A stretch of 64,000 bases of DNA from Caprella mutica. Lineage: Eukaryota; Arthropoda; Malacostraca; Amphipoda; Caprellidae. Where the stretch lies: positions 62,001-126,000 of the forward strand of contig CANNZV010000430.1 of the NCBI GenBank assembly GCA_947561585.1. The letters are read 5' to 3'. Shown piece by piece: positions 35,481 to 47,233 of this stretch; positions within the stretch are counted from its first letter, which is position 1; each line of letters starts with the position of its first letter. The notes beneath the pieces were generated by a model. It ran no database searches. It was given only the letters and a program-made list of their open reading frames with translations, and had not been told where the DNA came from. The translations under genes were made by a program, and so were the position numbers.

Positions 35481-35646
35481 AGGGTTGTGACAATATGCTT
35501 TCAAAATCATAGAGAATATCACAGACGAACTGAAATGGTATCGAATACTATATACCGCTGGTGTAGAACCATTCAGTACTCTTTAATTCTCTCCGTCTAT
35601 AATATTTTCGTGATCTATGATTTTAAAAGCATATTGTCACAACCCT
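35481..35646. mobile_element. Palindromic MITE, GGGTTGTGACAATATGC family, copy 1
   Basis: Perfect-looking ends AGGGTTGTGACAATATGCTT and inverse, 166 bp. Internal TATATACCGCTGGTGTAGAA is shared with the other copies. Confidence 0.88.
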
Positions 35647-35750
35647 ACTAATTGCATAACTTCATTCACAGTACCTATATTGTTCTGCTAGTAACAACCA
35701 GCTAGCAAAAATATATACGTACTGTGATTGATGTCAAAGGTATGCAATGA

Positions 35751-35914
35751 GGTTGTGACTATATGCTTTTAAAATCATAGAGAATATTACAGCCTTAGAG
35801 AATTAAAGAGTATTGAATGGTTCTACACCAGCGGTATATAGTATTCGATACCATTTCATTTCGTCTGTGATATTCTTCAGATCTATGATTTTAAAAGCAT
35901 ATTGTCACAACCCT
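35751..35914. mobile_element. Same MITE family, copy 2
   Basis: GGTTGTGACTATATGCTTTT at left and the inverse ending CACAACCCT at right. Internal part inverted relative to copy 1 (ACACCAGCGGTATATAGTAT). Confidence 0.85.
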
Positions 35915-35924
35915 AATCATTACT

Positions 35925-36058
35925 AGGGTTGTGACAATATGCTTTTAATATCATAGATCCTGAAAATGTTACAGACGGAGAGAATTAAAGAGTATTGAAT
36001 AGTTCTACACCAGCGGTATATAGTATTCGATACCATTTCATTTCGTCTGTGATATTCC
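35925..36058. mobile_element. Same MITE family, copy 3, truncated
   Basis: Left end AGGGTTGTGACAATATGCTT is present; the right arm stops after ATTTCGTCTGTGATATTCCC. It lies 10 bases from copy 2. Confidence 0.82.
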
Positions 36059-36249
36059 CTACACCAGCTATCATCTGCTAGGAGTGCTTGTATCTGCTGG
36101 TTTATTTTACCAGCACTGTGCTTGTTTGCTTGTTCCTTTGTTTACAGTGGAATGTTAGTAGCTATGTATAACCTATTAAAGCTATTAGAGTAGTACTAGT
36201 ATTAAACCTTAGTGTGTTGTATCTATTATCTAACTTAACTTTGTATCGG

Positions 36250-36890
36250 TGTTTATCGGTAGTAGCGGTATTTACCGATTTTATTGATATATTTCTATCA
36301 ATAAAAGGCATAGTTTAAAATTTATAAAAGCTACCGATTTTTCAGATAGGACCATACCGATACTAATTAAATAAATACCGATAATGAAAATTAGTTGAAA
36401 TAAGTGTATACCGATAACTTAGATTGTGAAATACCGAAAACTGATATTGCCTAATATCGATACCAAAAAATACCTATATTTCAAATACGAATTACTTTAA
36501 TCACCGATATCTCGAAATACCGCTACTATAAATAACCGATACCATAAATTACCGATACTTTCAATTACCGATACCATAAATTACCGAAACCATAAATTAC
36601 CGAAATCATAAATTATCGATACCTTCAATTACCGATACCTTCAATTACCGATACCATCAAATACCGATACCATCAAATACCGATACCATAAATTACCGAT
36701 ACCTTCAATTACCGATACCTTCAATTACCGATACCTTCAATTACCGATACCATAAATTACCGATACCATAAATTACCGATACCATAAATTACCGATACCT
36801 TCAATTATCGACACCATCAATTACCGACACCATCAATTACCGACACCATCAATTACCGATACCATCAATTACCGATATCTTCACTTCAAT
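36250..36890. repeat. 16-bp tandem array (TTACCGATACCATAAA)
   Basis: About 25 recognisable units with CCATAAA / CTTCAA / CCATCAA variants; the left part (36250-36520) is strongly diverged. Confidence 0.9.
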
Positions 36891-37870
36891 CAGGCCCTTT
36901 TCAGTTTTGGTTACGAGATATCATCCGTGGTTAAAACATATGCTCGTGGAGCCTGAGAGTGAGCACACTCATCAGTCACGACGATTGTGTGAGTTATTGC
37001 TACTCATCGTGAGTAGTGAGTACAGTGACTCATCGTGAGTAGTGAGTACAGTGTAGGTCAAGGATGAGTCATTTCCAAATGGTAAATTGATGTATTGTAT
37101 GGGAGATGGATGGGAAAAAGCATTAGTGAGCTATGTGAACAAGCAGAGAAAAATGTGATGATTAAATAATAACAGTTATGATTAAAAATAGAATGATTAA
37201 ACAATATGGAAATAAACAATAAAAAAAATGAACCTGATGATATAATAATAAAATAATATTAATAATAAAAAATGAAAAAAAAAATTATGATTAAAAAAAG
37301 TAATTTCCAAAAAGAAACTTTAGTAATTATAATGTTTGTTTATATTATAAATCGGTAAGGTTTATATCGAACTATAACTATTATATTATATATCTTCAAT
37401 AACCTGCAACTAAATAATAACATAGCTATTTCTATTATTTTTCATTGGAGGGAGAATATTAATCTTGAAGGTTAGATAAAGAACAGAAGATTTGACCTCC
37501 AAATACTTTACCATAAATAAAAACAAATTGAAATAAAGCATTTATATTCAAAACATCAAATTCATAAAGATATAAAGAGACAATTTAACTTTATTTCCTT
37601 CGAGTCGTGGATACAAATTAAATAACATCCTTCTTTTAACCGCTACAGAAACGTACTGATAATTAGATAATAAATGACATATTTGGCCATTTATTTCAAT
37701 GTATTGGTTGTAAATGAAATAGATTACAACAGTTCAGAGTATATAACCTTTTTTGTCATTAATTAAAAAACGAGAATATTTATAATGTGGGAAAGAAAGC
37801 ATATTAACAACAATAAAAAAATTATATGTTTTTTTCAAAGAAGAAAATTCACAACGATTGTACTCAATTA
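36891..37870. other. No gene seen
   Basis: 36960-37070 has repeated GTGAGTAGTGAGTACAGTG/ACTCATC words. The rest is AT-rich. A single copy of the 40-bp unit of the next array lies at about 37708-37742. Confidence 0.45.
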
Positions 37871-37875
37871 ACTAA

Positions 37876-38208
37876 TGTAAGAGTACACATGTGCTCTACT
37901 ATATGAAAGAGTACACATGTGCTCTAATATATGAAAGAGTACACATGTGCTCTAATATATGAAAGAGTACACATGTGCTCTATTATATGAAAGAGTACAC
38001 ATGTGCTCTAATATATGAAAGAGTACACATGTGCTCTAAAATATGAAAGAGTACACATGTCCTCTAATATATGAAAGAGTACACATGTCCTCTAATATAT
38101 GAAAGAGTACACATGTGCTCTAATATATGAAAGAGTACACATGTGCTCTAATATATGAAAGAGTACACATGTGCTCTAATATATGAAAGAGTACACATGT
38201 GTTTGAAA
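37876..38208. repeat. 28-bp tandem array
   Basis: About 12 copies of ATATATGAAAGAGTACACAT plus GTGCTCTA. GAGTACACATGTGCTC in the unit is nearly palindromic. Confidence 0.95.
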
Positions 38209-38277
38209 ATATATCTCAAAAAAAAAAAAAGGCAAAATACATCAATTGTATTTGACACTTTCGAACATAAGGGTTAA

Positions 38278-39008
38278 GCTGTAAATGAAATAGATTACAA
38301 CAGTGCACTGTATATAAGCTGTAAATGAAATAGATTACAACAGTGCACTGTACATAAGCTGTAAATGAAATAGATTACAACAGTGCACTGTATATAAGCT
38401 GTAAATGAAATAGATTACAACAGTGCACTGTATATAAGCTGTAAATGAAATAGATTACAACAGTGCACTGTACATAAGCTGTAAATGAAATAGATTACAA
38501 CAGTGCACTGTACATAAGCTGTAAATGAAATAGATTACAACAGTGCACTGTATATAAGCTGTAAATGAAATAGATTACAACAGTGCACTGTACATAAGCT
38601 GTAAATGAAATAGATTACAACAGTGCACTGTATATAAGCTGTAAATGAAATAGATTACAACAGTGCACTGTACATAAGCTGTAAATGAAATAGATTACAA
38701 CAGTGCACTGTACATAAGCTGTAAATGAAATAGATTACAACAGTGCACTGTACATAAGCTGTAAATGAAATAGATTACAACAGTGCACTGTACATAAGCT
38801 GTAAATGAAATAGATTACAACAGTGCACTGTATATAAGCTGTAAATGAAATAGATTACAACAGTGCACTGTACATAAGCTGTAAATGAAATAGATTACAA
38901 CAGTGCACTGTACATAAGCTGTAAATGAAATAGATTACAACAGTGCACTGTATATAAGCTGTAAATGAAATAGATTACAACAGTACACTGTATATAAGCT
39001 GTAAATGA
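38278..39008. repeat. 40-bp tandem array
   Basis: About 18 very uniform copies of ATAAGCTGTAAATGAAATAG plus ATTACAACAGTGCACTGTAY. The units differ almost only at TATATAAG versus TACATAAG. Confidence 0.96.
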
Positions 39009-39089
39009 CTGTAGTTACCTTTACATCAGTTCAAGGTTGCTAACTACAGTGACGCAGTGAACTGTGAAACAAGTAGTGTCACTGTATGT

Positions 39090-39840
39090 CGCCAGTCTAC
39101 AGTCACTGTAGAATGTAGATACAGTCACTGTAAATACAGTCACTGTAGATACACATAGATATAGTCACTGTAGCTGTAGGTAGCAACAAAAGCTAAAGAT
39201 GCAGTCACTGTAGGTACAGTCAAGATACAGTCACTGTAGGTACACTCTAGATACAGTCACTATAGGTACACTCTAGATACAGTCACTGTAGGTACACTCT
39301 AGATACAGTCACTATAGGTACACTCTAGATACAGTCACTGTAGGTACACTCTAGATACAGTCACTGTAGGTACACTCTAGATACAGTCACTATAGGTACA
39401 CTCTAGATACAGTCACTATAGGTACACTCTAGATACAGTCACTATAGGTACACTCTAGATACAGTCACTATAGGTACACTCTAGATACAGTCACTATAGG
39501 TACACTCTAGATACAGTCACTGTAGGTACAGTCAAGATACAGTCACTATAGGTACAGTCAAGATACAGTCACTGTAGGTACACTCTAGATACAGTCACTG
39601 TAGGTACACTCTAGATGCAGTCACTGTAGGTACACTCTAGATACAGTCACTGTAGGTACACTCTAGATACAGTCACTGTAGGTACACTCTAGATGCAGTC
39701 ACTGTAGGTACACTCTAGATGCAGTCACTGTAGGTACACTCTAGATGCAGTCACTGTAGGTACACTCTAGATGCAGTCACTGTAGGTACACTCTAGATAC
39801 AGTCACTGTAGGTACACTCTAGATACAGTCACTGTACTGT
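39090..39840. repeat. 26-bp tandem array
   Basis: About 25 copies of TAGATACAGTCACTGTAGGT plus ACACTC. Variants are TATAGG and GATGCAG, partly grouped in blocks. Confidence 0.95.
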
Positions 39841-40146
39841 TAAAGTAGCTAAAAACCTAACGATACAGTCACAGTCAATATTGTAAATCAAATTCTACAT
39901 TCGATCTCATGTTCAGTAAATTCGAATAAATTAATAAAACATTTCCTCAAGCATTTTAACACCATTACAACGGGTTGGTATTGATGTGTACCACAAAGTG
40001 AACGTCTTTCTACATCGTGAAATAAAACCAGTACTAAAATGACGTAATTTCAATTTTAATTCAATGCAATGAGTGTACCATTGGTGCTATTTGACGTCAA
40101 GTAAGGAGTAGTAATAGGTAAGGACATTGTAATTGAAATTAATTTC

Positions 40147-40466
40147 CAGTCACTGCTCACTGCAGTCACTGCTCACATCACTGCAGTCACTGCTCACATC
40201 ATTGCAGTCACTGCTCACACCATTTCAGTAACTGCTCACTTCATTGCAGTCACTGCTCACATCATTTCAGTCACTGCTCACTGCAGTCACTGCTCACTTC
40301 ATTGCAGTCACTGTTCACATCATTTCAGTCACTGTTCACATCATTTCAGTCACTGTTCACACCATTTCAGTCACTGCTCACATCATTTCAGTCACTGCTC
40401 ATTTCAGTCACTGCTCACATCATTTCAGTCACTGCTCACACCATTTCAGTCACTGTTCACTGCAGT
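40147..40466. repeat. 21-bp tandem array
   Basis: About 15 copies of CAGTCACTGCTCACATCATTT with variants. ORFs across it are repeat by-products. Confidence 0.92.
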
Positions 40467-40469
40467 CCC

Positions 40470-41030
40470 CTCCCTGTGACCCTCGTTCCACCTGACCTGT
40501 TTTCACTCCGTAGCATTTACACTGTCAATTGTAACTTATAAATACCAGTGCATTTGACATTGATTATACCAATTATCAGGCCTTGTACTCGCCAATAAAT
40601 ACAGGCAATTATATCAGTGATTACAGTGAACAATGTAAATTGACAGAAAACATCAGAGTTAAGTATTTAGTATGTATCCCTAAAGTGTATCCCTGATGAT
40701 ATTTTTATAGTTTACTAATTTCACATTTATAAGAAGATACTTTATTAATTGTAATGATTGTAGATATTTTAGAACTGATATGGGTACATTACGATAAATT
40801 AATAGTAATTGAAATAAGAAAATGTGATTTGAAATATTTATCTATCATCATACAGTGACTCCTCTTTCGATGGTACGTTGTATATTTGTAATATAATTAG
40901 TAGTGAATTATTAAACATTTCAATATATTTAGTATCAGTGAGAGAGATAAGAGTTTCCCACACGTTCGCATATAATATATTTTACTGATAGATGAATATT
41001 AAAAGTGGAAAACAGTTTTTTCATGATTTT
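40470..41030. other. No gene seen
   Basis: AT-rich unique sequence between arrays. 40705-40800 resembles 20140-20240 (TTTACTAATTTCA, TAGATATTTTA, GATAAATTAA), so a weak dispersed repeat is likely. Confidence 0.4.
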
Positions 41031-41036
41031 ATATTA

Positions 41037-42245
41037 ATAAAGTGCACAGTGAAGAGATAAAACAACCACCAATAATTGTAAATAAAGTGCACAGTGAAGA
41101 GTTAAAACAACCACCAATAGTTGTAAATAAAGTGCACAGTGAAGAGATAAAACAACCACCAATAGTTGTAAATAAAGTGCACAGTGAAGAGTTAAAACAA
41201 CCACCAATAGTTGTAAATAAAGTGCACAGTGAAGAGTTAAAACAACCACCAATAGTTGTAAAAATAAAGTGCACAGTGAAGAGTTAAAACAACCACCAAT
41301 AGTTGTAAATAAAGTGCACAGTGAAGAGTTAAAACAACCACCAATAGTTGTAAATAAAGTGCACAGTGAAGAGTTAAAACAACCACCAATAGTTGTAAAT
41401 AAAGTGCACAGTAAAGAGTTAAAACAACCACCAATAGTTGTAAATAAAGTACACAGTGAAGAGTTCAAACAACCACCAATAGTTGTAAATAAAGTGCACA
41501 GTGAAGAGTTAAAACAACCACCAATAGTTGTAAATAAAGTGCACAGTGAAGAGTTAAAACAACCACCAATAGTTGTAAATAAAGTGCACAGTGAAGAGTT
41601 AAAACAACCACCAATAGTTGTAAATGAAGTGCACAGTGAAGAGTTAAAACAACCACCAATAGTTGTGAATAAAGTGCACAGTGAAGAGTTAAAACAACCA
41701 CCAATAGTTGTAAATAAAGTGCACAGTGAAGAGTTAAAACAACCACCAATAGTTGTAAATAAAGTGCACAGTGAAGAGATAAAACAACCACCAATAGTTG
41801 AAAATAAAGTGCACAGTGAAGAGTTAAAACAACCACCAATAGTTGTAAATAAAGTGCACAGTGAAGAGTTAAAACAACCACCAATAGTTGTAAATGAAGT
41901 GCACAGTGAAGAGTTAAAACAACCACCAATAGTTGTGAATAAAGTGCACAGTGAAGAGTTAAAACAACCACCAATAGTTGTAAATAAAGTGCACAGTGAA
42001 GAGTTAAAACAACCACCAATAGTTGTAAATAAAGTGCACAGTGAAGAGATAAAACAACCACCAATAGTTGAAAATAAAGTGCACAGTGAAGAGTTAAAAC
42101 AACCACCAATAGTTGTAAATAAAGTGCACAGTGAAGAGTTAAAACAACCACCAATAGTTGTAAATAAAGTGCACAGGGAAGAGTTAAAACAACCACCAAT
42201 AGTTGTAAATAAAGTGAACGGTCAAAACAACCACCAATAGTTGTG
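41037..42245. repeat. 45-bp tandem array (main locus)
   Basis: About 27 copies of AATAAAGTGCACAGTGAAGA plus GTTAAAACAACCACCAATAGTTGTA. Open on both strands for up to 323 codons because 45 is divisible by three. Variants recur every 270 bases, a six-unit higher-order repeat. Confidence 0.96.
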
Positions 42246-42399
42246 AATAAATTGAGAGGGGTTAAAACAACCACAAATGGTTATCATTTCCATCCAGTTC
42301 ATTTCATGTGGCGTAGCAATAAAATGTTGTTCTGCGCAATGTTTCTGCGCAGACTGGCGTGGGCGAGACAAGTTACTGTTGAGTTCTGATATAAGAACG

Positions 42400-42450
42400 C
42401 CTTATAGGGTAAGGGGGGGGGGTATAATAAGATGGGGGGGGGGGTTATAA
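42400..42450. repeat. Poly-G tracts
   Basis: Two runs of about 9-10 G separated by a short AT piece. The rest of 42246-42570 has nothing recognisable. Confidence 0.8.
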
Positions 42451-42575
42451 CCATGTCATTACCTAGGCCAGTACCTAATATAGTAAATAGAAATTAGGAG
42501 GATTAAAGCAGTAGCCTTTTAAATGGCAAGAGTCATGAATAACAAAGTAATTGGTATAATTATAAATAATATTGG

Positions 42576-43412
42576 GATGAACTCTTACGGTGCAGAACAT
42601 TCATACAATATCTATTTACAGTCAATACAAATAATATTCCACTATGGATGAACTCTTACGGTGAAGAACATTCATACAATATCTATTTACAGTCAATACA
42701 AATAATATTCCACTAGGGATGAACCCTTACGGTGAAGAACATTCATACAATATCTATTTACAGTCAATACAAATAATATTCCACTAGGGATGAACTCTTA
42801 CGGTGAAGAACATTCATACAATATCTATTTACAGTCAATACAAATAATATTCCACTAGGGATGAACTCTTACGGTGAAGAACATTCATACAATATCTATT
42901 TACAGTCAATACAAATAATATTCCACTAGGGATGAACTCTTACGGTGAAGAACATTCATACAATATCTATTTACAGTCAATACAAATAATATTCCACTAT
43001 GGATGAACTCTTACGGTGAAGAACATTCATACAATATCTATTTACAGTCAATACAAATAATATTCCACTATGGATGAACTCTTACGGTGAAGAACATTCA
43101 TACAATATCTATTTACAGTCAATACAAATAATATTCCTCTAGGGATGAACTCTTACGGTGAACAACATTCATACAATATCTATTTACAGTCAATACAAAT
43201 AATATTCCACTATGGATGAACTCTTACGGTGAAGAACATTCATACAATATCTATTTACAGTCAATACAAATAATATTCCACTAGGGATGAACTCTTAAGG
43301 TGAAGAACATTCATACAATATCTATTTACAGTCAATACAAATAATATTCCTCTAGGGATGAACTCTTAGGGTGAACAACATTCATACAATATCTATTTAC
43401 AGTCAATAGAAA
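42576..43412. repeat. 71-bp tandem array
   Basis: About 12 copies containing GATGAACTCTTACGGTGAAG, ACATTCATACAATATCTATT and TACAGTCAATACAAATAATA. Confidence 0.95.
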
Positions 43413-43544
43413 TTAATGTGTAAATTTTATCGAAAAAAGGTGACGAATTTAGTTCTAATTCCTAAGCGTTTTGGGTGAAATTGAGTGAAATCTGTACAGG
43501 TAACATTGGGAAAAAACTTAGTCAGCATTTTTAGGGTGAAGAGG

Positions 43545-43755
43545 AAAAAAGGTGAGAAATGGTAAAAGAAAGAGGAAAGAGAGGATGAAAGAAGAAGGAA
43601 AGAGAGGATGAAAGAAGAAGGAAAGAGAAGATGAAAGAAAGAGAGGATGAAAGAAGAAGGAAAGAGAGGATGAAAGAAGAAGGAAAGAGAAGATGAAAGA
43701 AGAAGGAAAGAGAGGATGAAAGAAGAAGGAAAGAGAGGATGAAAGCAAAATAATG
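43545..43755. repeat. 23-bp purine-rich tandem array
   Basis: About nine copies of GAAAGAAGAAGGAAAGAGAG plus GAT. One strand is almost pure purine. Confidence 0.9.
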
Positions 43756-43924
43756 AGAGTTAAAAGAAAGAGGAAAGGAAGGGTAAACATAGAAAAGAGA
43801 GGAAAAAGAATTGGAAAAGAGTAATCAGAATAAGATTAAAGAAAGAGACAGACAGTTGAAACAGTATAGAATTACTATAGTGACTGGTGTCAGATTGCAG
43901 CTTATGGTGTCAGTAAACGGATAT

Positions 43925-44037
43925 ATTGACACAGTGACACGTTAAGAGTGACACAGTGACACGTTAAGAAGTGACATGTTAAAGGTGACACAGTAACACG
44001 TTAAAAAAGTGACACGTTACGAGATGACACAGTGACA
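43925..44037. repeat. GTGACACAGTGACACGTTAA repeat
   Basis: Four to five irregular units. No gene lies between it and the next array; 44040-44360 is unique AT-rich sequence. Confidence 0.8.
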
Positions 44038-44363
44038 GGTATACCTTCTTTTTTTTAAGTATCATAAAATAATAAAAAAAACATTTCCATTAAATCAATT
44101 TCTTTACTGGTGTGAATTTTTATCCACATGGTAAAGTATTCCCGTGGATAAACTCCCCAAACCTTTATCCAATCTTATCCATTACGAAAAAGTTTATCCC
44201 AGGTCCAGCCTGTACCATCAGAAACAGAAGAATCCAGTGCTATTCCTACGGAGGTGTGTAATAAGGTATATAAGTAACGGACTGTACATGGCGTGATAAA
44301 GTGCCCACAAAACCGAAACTTTTATTAAAATATAATTCTAGAAAGACGATATCTATTGTATTC

Positions 44364-44990
44364 TGTAGTTAGAGGTATTCTGTAGTTAGAGGTATTCTGT
44401 AGTTAGAGGTATTCTGTAGTAAGAGGTATTCTGTAGTAAGAGGTATTCTGTAGTAAGAGGTATTCTGTAGTTAGAGGTACTCTGTAGTTAGAGGTACTCT
44501 GTAGTTAGAGGTACTCTGTAGTTAGAGGTATTCTGTAGTTAGAGGTATTCTGTAGTTAGAGGTACTCTGTAGTTAGAGGTACTCTGTAGTTAGAGGTACT
44601 CTGTAGTTAGAGGTACTCTGTAGTTAGAGGTACTCTGTAGTTAGAGGTACTCTGTAGTTAGAGGTACTCTGTAGTTAGAGGTACTCTGTAGTTAGAGGTA
44701 CTCTGTAGTTAGAGGTATTCTGTAGTTAGAGGTATTCTGTAGTTAGAGGTATTCTGTAGTTAGAGGTACTCTGTAGTTAGAGGTATTCTGTAGTTAGAGG
44801 TATTCTGTAGTTAGAGGTATTCTGTAGTAAGAGGTATTCTGTAGTAAGAGGTATTCTGTAGTTAGAGGTACTCTGTAGTTAGAGGTACTCTGTAGTTAGA
44901 GGTACTCTGTAGTTAGAGGTATTCTGTAGTTAGAGGTATTCTGTAGTTAGAGGTATTCTGTAGTTAGAGGTATTCTGTAGTTAGAGGTAA
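44364..44990. repeat. 17-bp tandem array
   Basis: About 37 copies of GGTATTCTGTAGTTAGA, with blocks of GGTACTCTG and AGTAAGA variants. Confidence 0.95.
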
Positions 44991-44996
44991 GTGTTA

Positions 44997-45240
44997 GCAA
45001 TCGTAGAGCGCATAACTTCGCCACCGCACATAAATGACTTTGACAATCAAATAATCCTTGAGTTACAAATGACCTTGACCTTTGACCTGGTCGTTCCCAA
45101 AATCTAATCAAATTGTTCCTGGACATTGACCAATCGTCCCACCAAATTTCAGGCAATTTGGTTGAATACTTTTTGAGTTATGCGAATAACAAGATTATAA
45201 ATGAATAAATACCGACCAAAACATAATTTTCCACAATTTT
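44997..45240 (+). repeat. Dispersed repeat with nuclear-receptor-like sites, copy B
   Basis: Contains ATGACCTTGACCTTTGACCT, ATTTCAGGCAATTTGGTTGA and ATACCGACCAAAACATAA. The best-preserved copy at this end. Confidence 0.88.
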
Positions 45241-45735
45241 GCAAAGATGATAAATAAGGTAGAAAATTGAAAAAGACTTTTTCATTTAGCATAAACATTA
45301 ACCAAAGCATCGTGAAGACATGTGTGGAAACTGATAAGCACTTATCAAGCTTATTACGATACTAGGCACATTAGAGAAATGATATCAGTTCAGTAACAAG
45401 AATAGGCCTAATTTTTCTCCTGTTTAGAGGGCATAATTGTGAGGGTAAAAGTATTATAATGAGGGGAAATGTAGAAAAGAGTACTAATTAGCGGTCATTA
45501 ATTAATAAAGAAAGAATTATAAGAGAGGCAATAAAATAGTAATGATGACTAGAGTAATTATGATAAAGAGAATAATGAGAAAATATGAGAACATTACAGA
45601 ATAATGAATGTACAGTTTATTGCACAGCCAAGAGGTAATTGTAAAGTAATGCTCTGTAAATTATAGTGCACAGTGCACAGGAAAATATACAAAATGAATA
45701 TTTATTATTTAGTGAATAATTTTTATATGCTGAAT
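45241..45735. other. No gene seen
   Basis: AT-rich sequence without recognisable elements. Confidence 0.4.
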
Positions 45736-45737
45736 GG

Positions 45738-46275
45738 CTTTACATCTCCCCTCTACACTGTACAGCTTAGCTTTACATCTCCCCTCTACACTGTACAGCA
45801 TAGCTTTACATCTCCCCTCTACACTGTACAGCTTAGCTTTACATCTCCCCTCTACACTGTACAGCATAGCTTTACATCTCCCCTCTACACTGTACAGCAT
45901 AGCTTTACATCTCCCCTCTACACTGTACAGCTTAGCTTTACATCTCCCCTCTACACTGTACAGCATAGCTTTACATCTCCCCTCTACACTGTACAGCTTA
46001 GCTTTACATCTCCCCTCTACACTGTACAGCATAGCTTTACATCTCCCCTCTACACTGTACAGCATAGCTTTACATCTCCCCTCTACACTGTACAGCTTAG
46101 CTTTACATCTCCCCTCTACACTGTACAGCATAGCTTTACATCTCCCCTCTACACTGTACAGCATAGCTTTACATCTCCCCTCTACACTGTACAGCATAGC
46201 TTTACATCTCCCCTCTACACTGTACAGCATAGCTTTACATCTCCCCTCTACACTGCACAGCATAGTTTTACATCT
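45738..46275. repeat. 33-bp tandem array
   Basis: About 16 copies of TTTACATCTCCCCTCTACAC plus TGTACAGCATAGC. Three frames, both strands, stay open for about 200 codons; not genes. Confidence 0.96.
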
Positions 46276-46595
46276 CACTGTACAGCTTAACACAGTACGG
46301 CTTTACAGTGTACAGCTGTACATGACCTTTCCCACCGTTTTCTCAAAAAGGTAAAAACTCTTCATTTTCCTCTCATGGTAGCCAACACGGAACAGTGTTT
46401 TGAAGGGCAGCCGCACAAATTGCTGCCCGCGGCTCCCAAGCGATGGAATTAAAGCGTAATGTCACTAACTTTAGAAACGTTGTAAAGAGTCAATAAAAAC
46501 TGATAATGGGGAAGCAGAGGGTAATGAAGTATATACCATTAAAAAGAATGAACATATTTTATAAAGAGATGTGTTAGACATGAAAATGAGTGATG

Positions 46596-46729
46596 GGGTG
46601 ACTTGCGAGTTATCGAACGGCTCCACATTTTCGATCATTAAGTATTTTTGAACAATTTGTTTGTTATAATAATTACATTTTTTATATGATCGAACATGTG
46701 GAAACGTTCAATAACTCGGAACTTACCCT
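46596..46729. mobile_element. Palindromic MITE, copy 4
   Basis: GGGTGACTTGCGAGTTATCG / inverted AGGGTAAGTTCCGAGTTATT, and CTCCACATTTTCGATCATTA in the left arm. Confidence 0.82.
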
Positions 46730-47233
46730 AGTAGAAAATATACAAATTGACCTCTTTTAAAAAATTCAATGTGATGGAATGAAAGGATTTAACCCTTCAC
46801 TGCGTGGTGTGCCATATATGGTACAATTAATGTATACAAGGCTAAAGAAAATTTATTTTAATAAATTTCTTGATAGAAGCATTTGGTTGTAAAACAACCA
46901 AATGGTTGTTGTAACTACAGTGTACAGTGAATGGTTAACTCCCATTATTTATTTCCCCATTAATTTATTCATCAGTAGAGGAAATGTTGGAATGAAATCC
47001 GTACACTTCAATGAACAGAAATAATGAACTGGAGTACTTCGTGCAATGAACTGTACTACCTACTGCGTGCAACGAACTGAAGTACTGCGTGCAATAGGCA
47101 GTAGTACTGCGTGCAATGGACAGTAGTACTGTGTGCAATAGAACATTTCAATATTAAATTTCTTTATCAAGTAAATGGTGTGATATTTATTAAATGTTTT
47201 ATAGAAGATTAAGATACATTTAATAGCTGCACC
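46730..47233. other. No gene seen; satellite scraps
   Basis: 46795-46935 has AACCCTTCACTG and ACAACCAAATGGTTGT, which are diverged 45-bp satellite words. 47035-47145 has about five irregular units of ACTGCGTGCAATGAACTG. Confidence 0.5.

Noticed and set aside
41269..42240. 323-codon ORF with [15 protein letters not shown] repeats
   Set aside because: The opposite strand is equally open and the same unit occurs in pieces elsewhere in both orientations, as expected of a satellite, not a protein.
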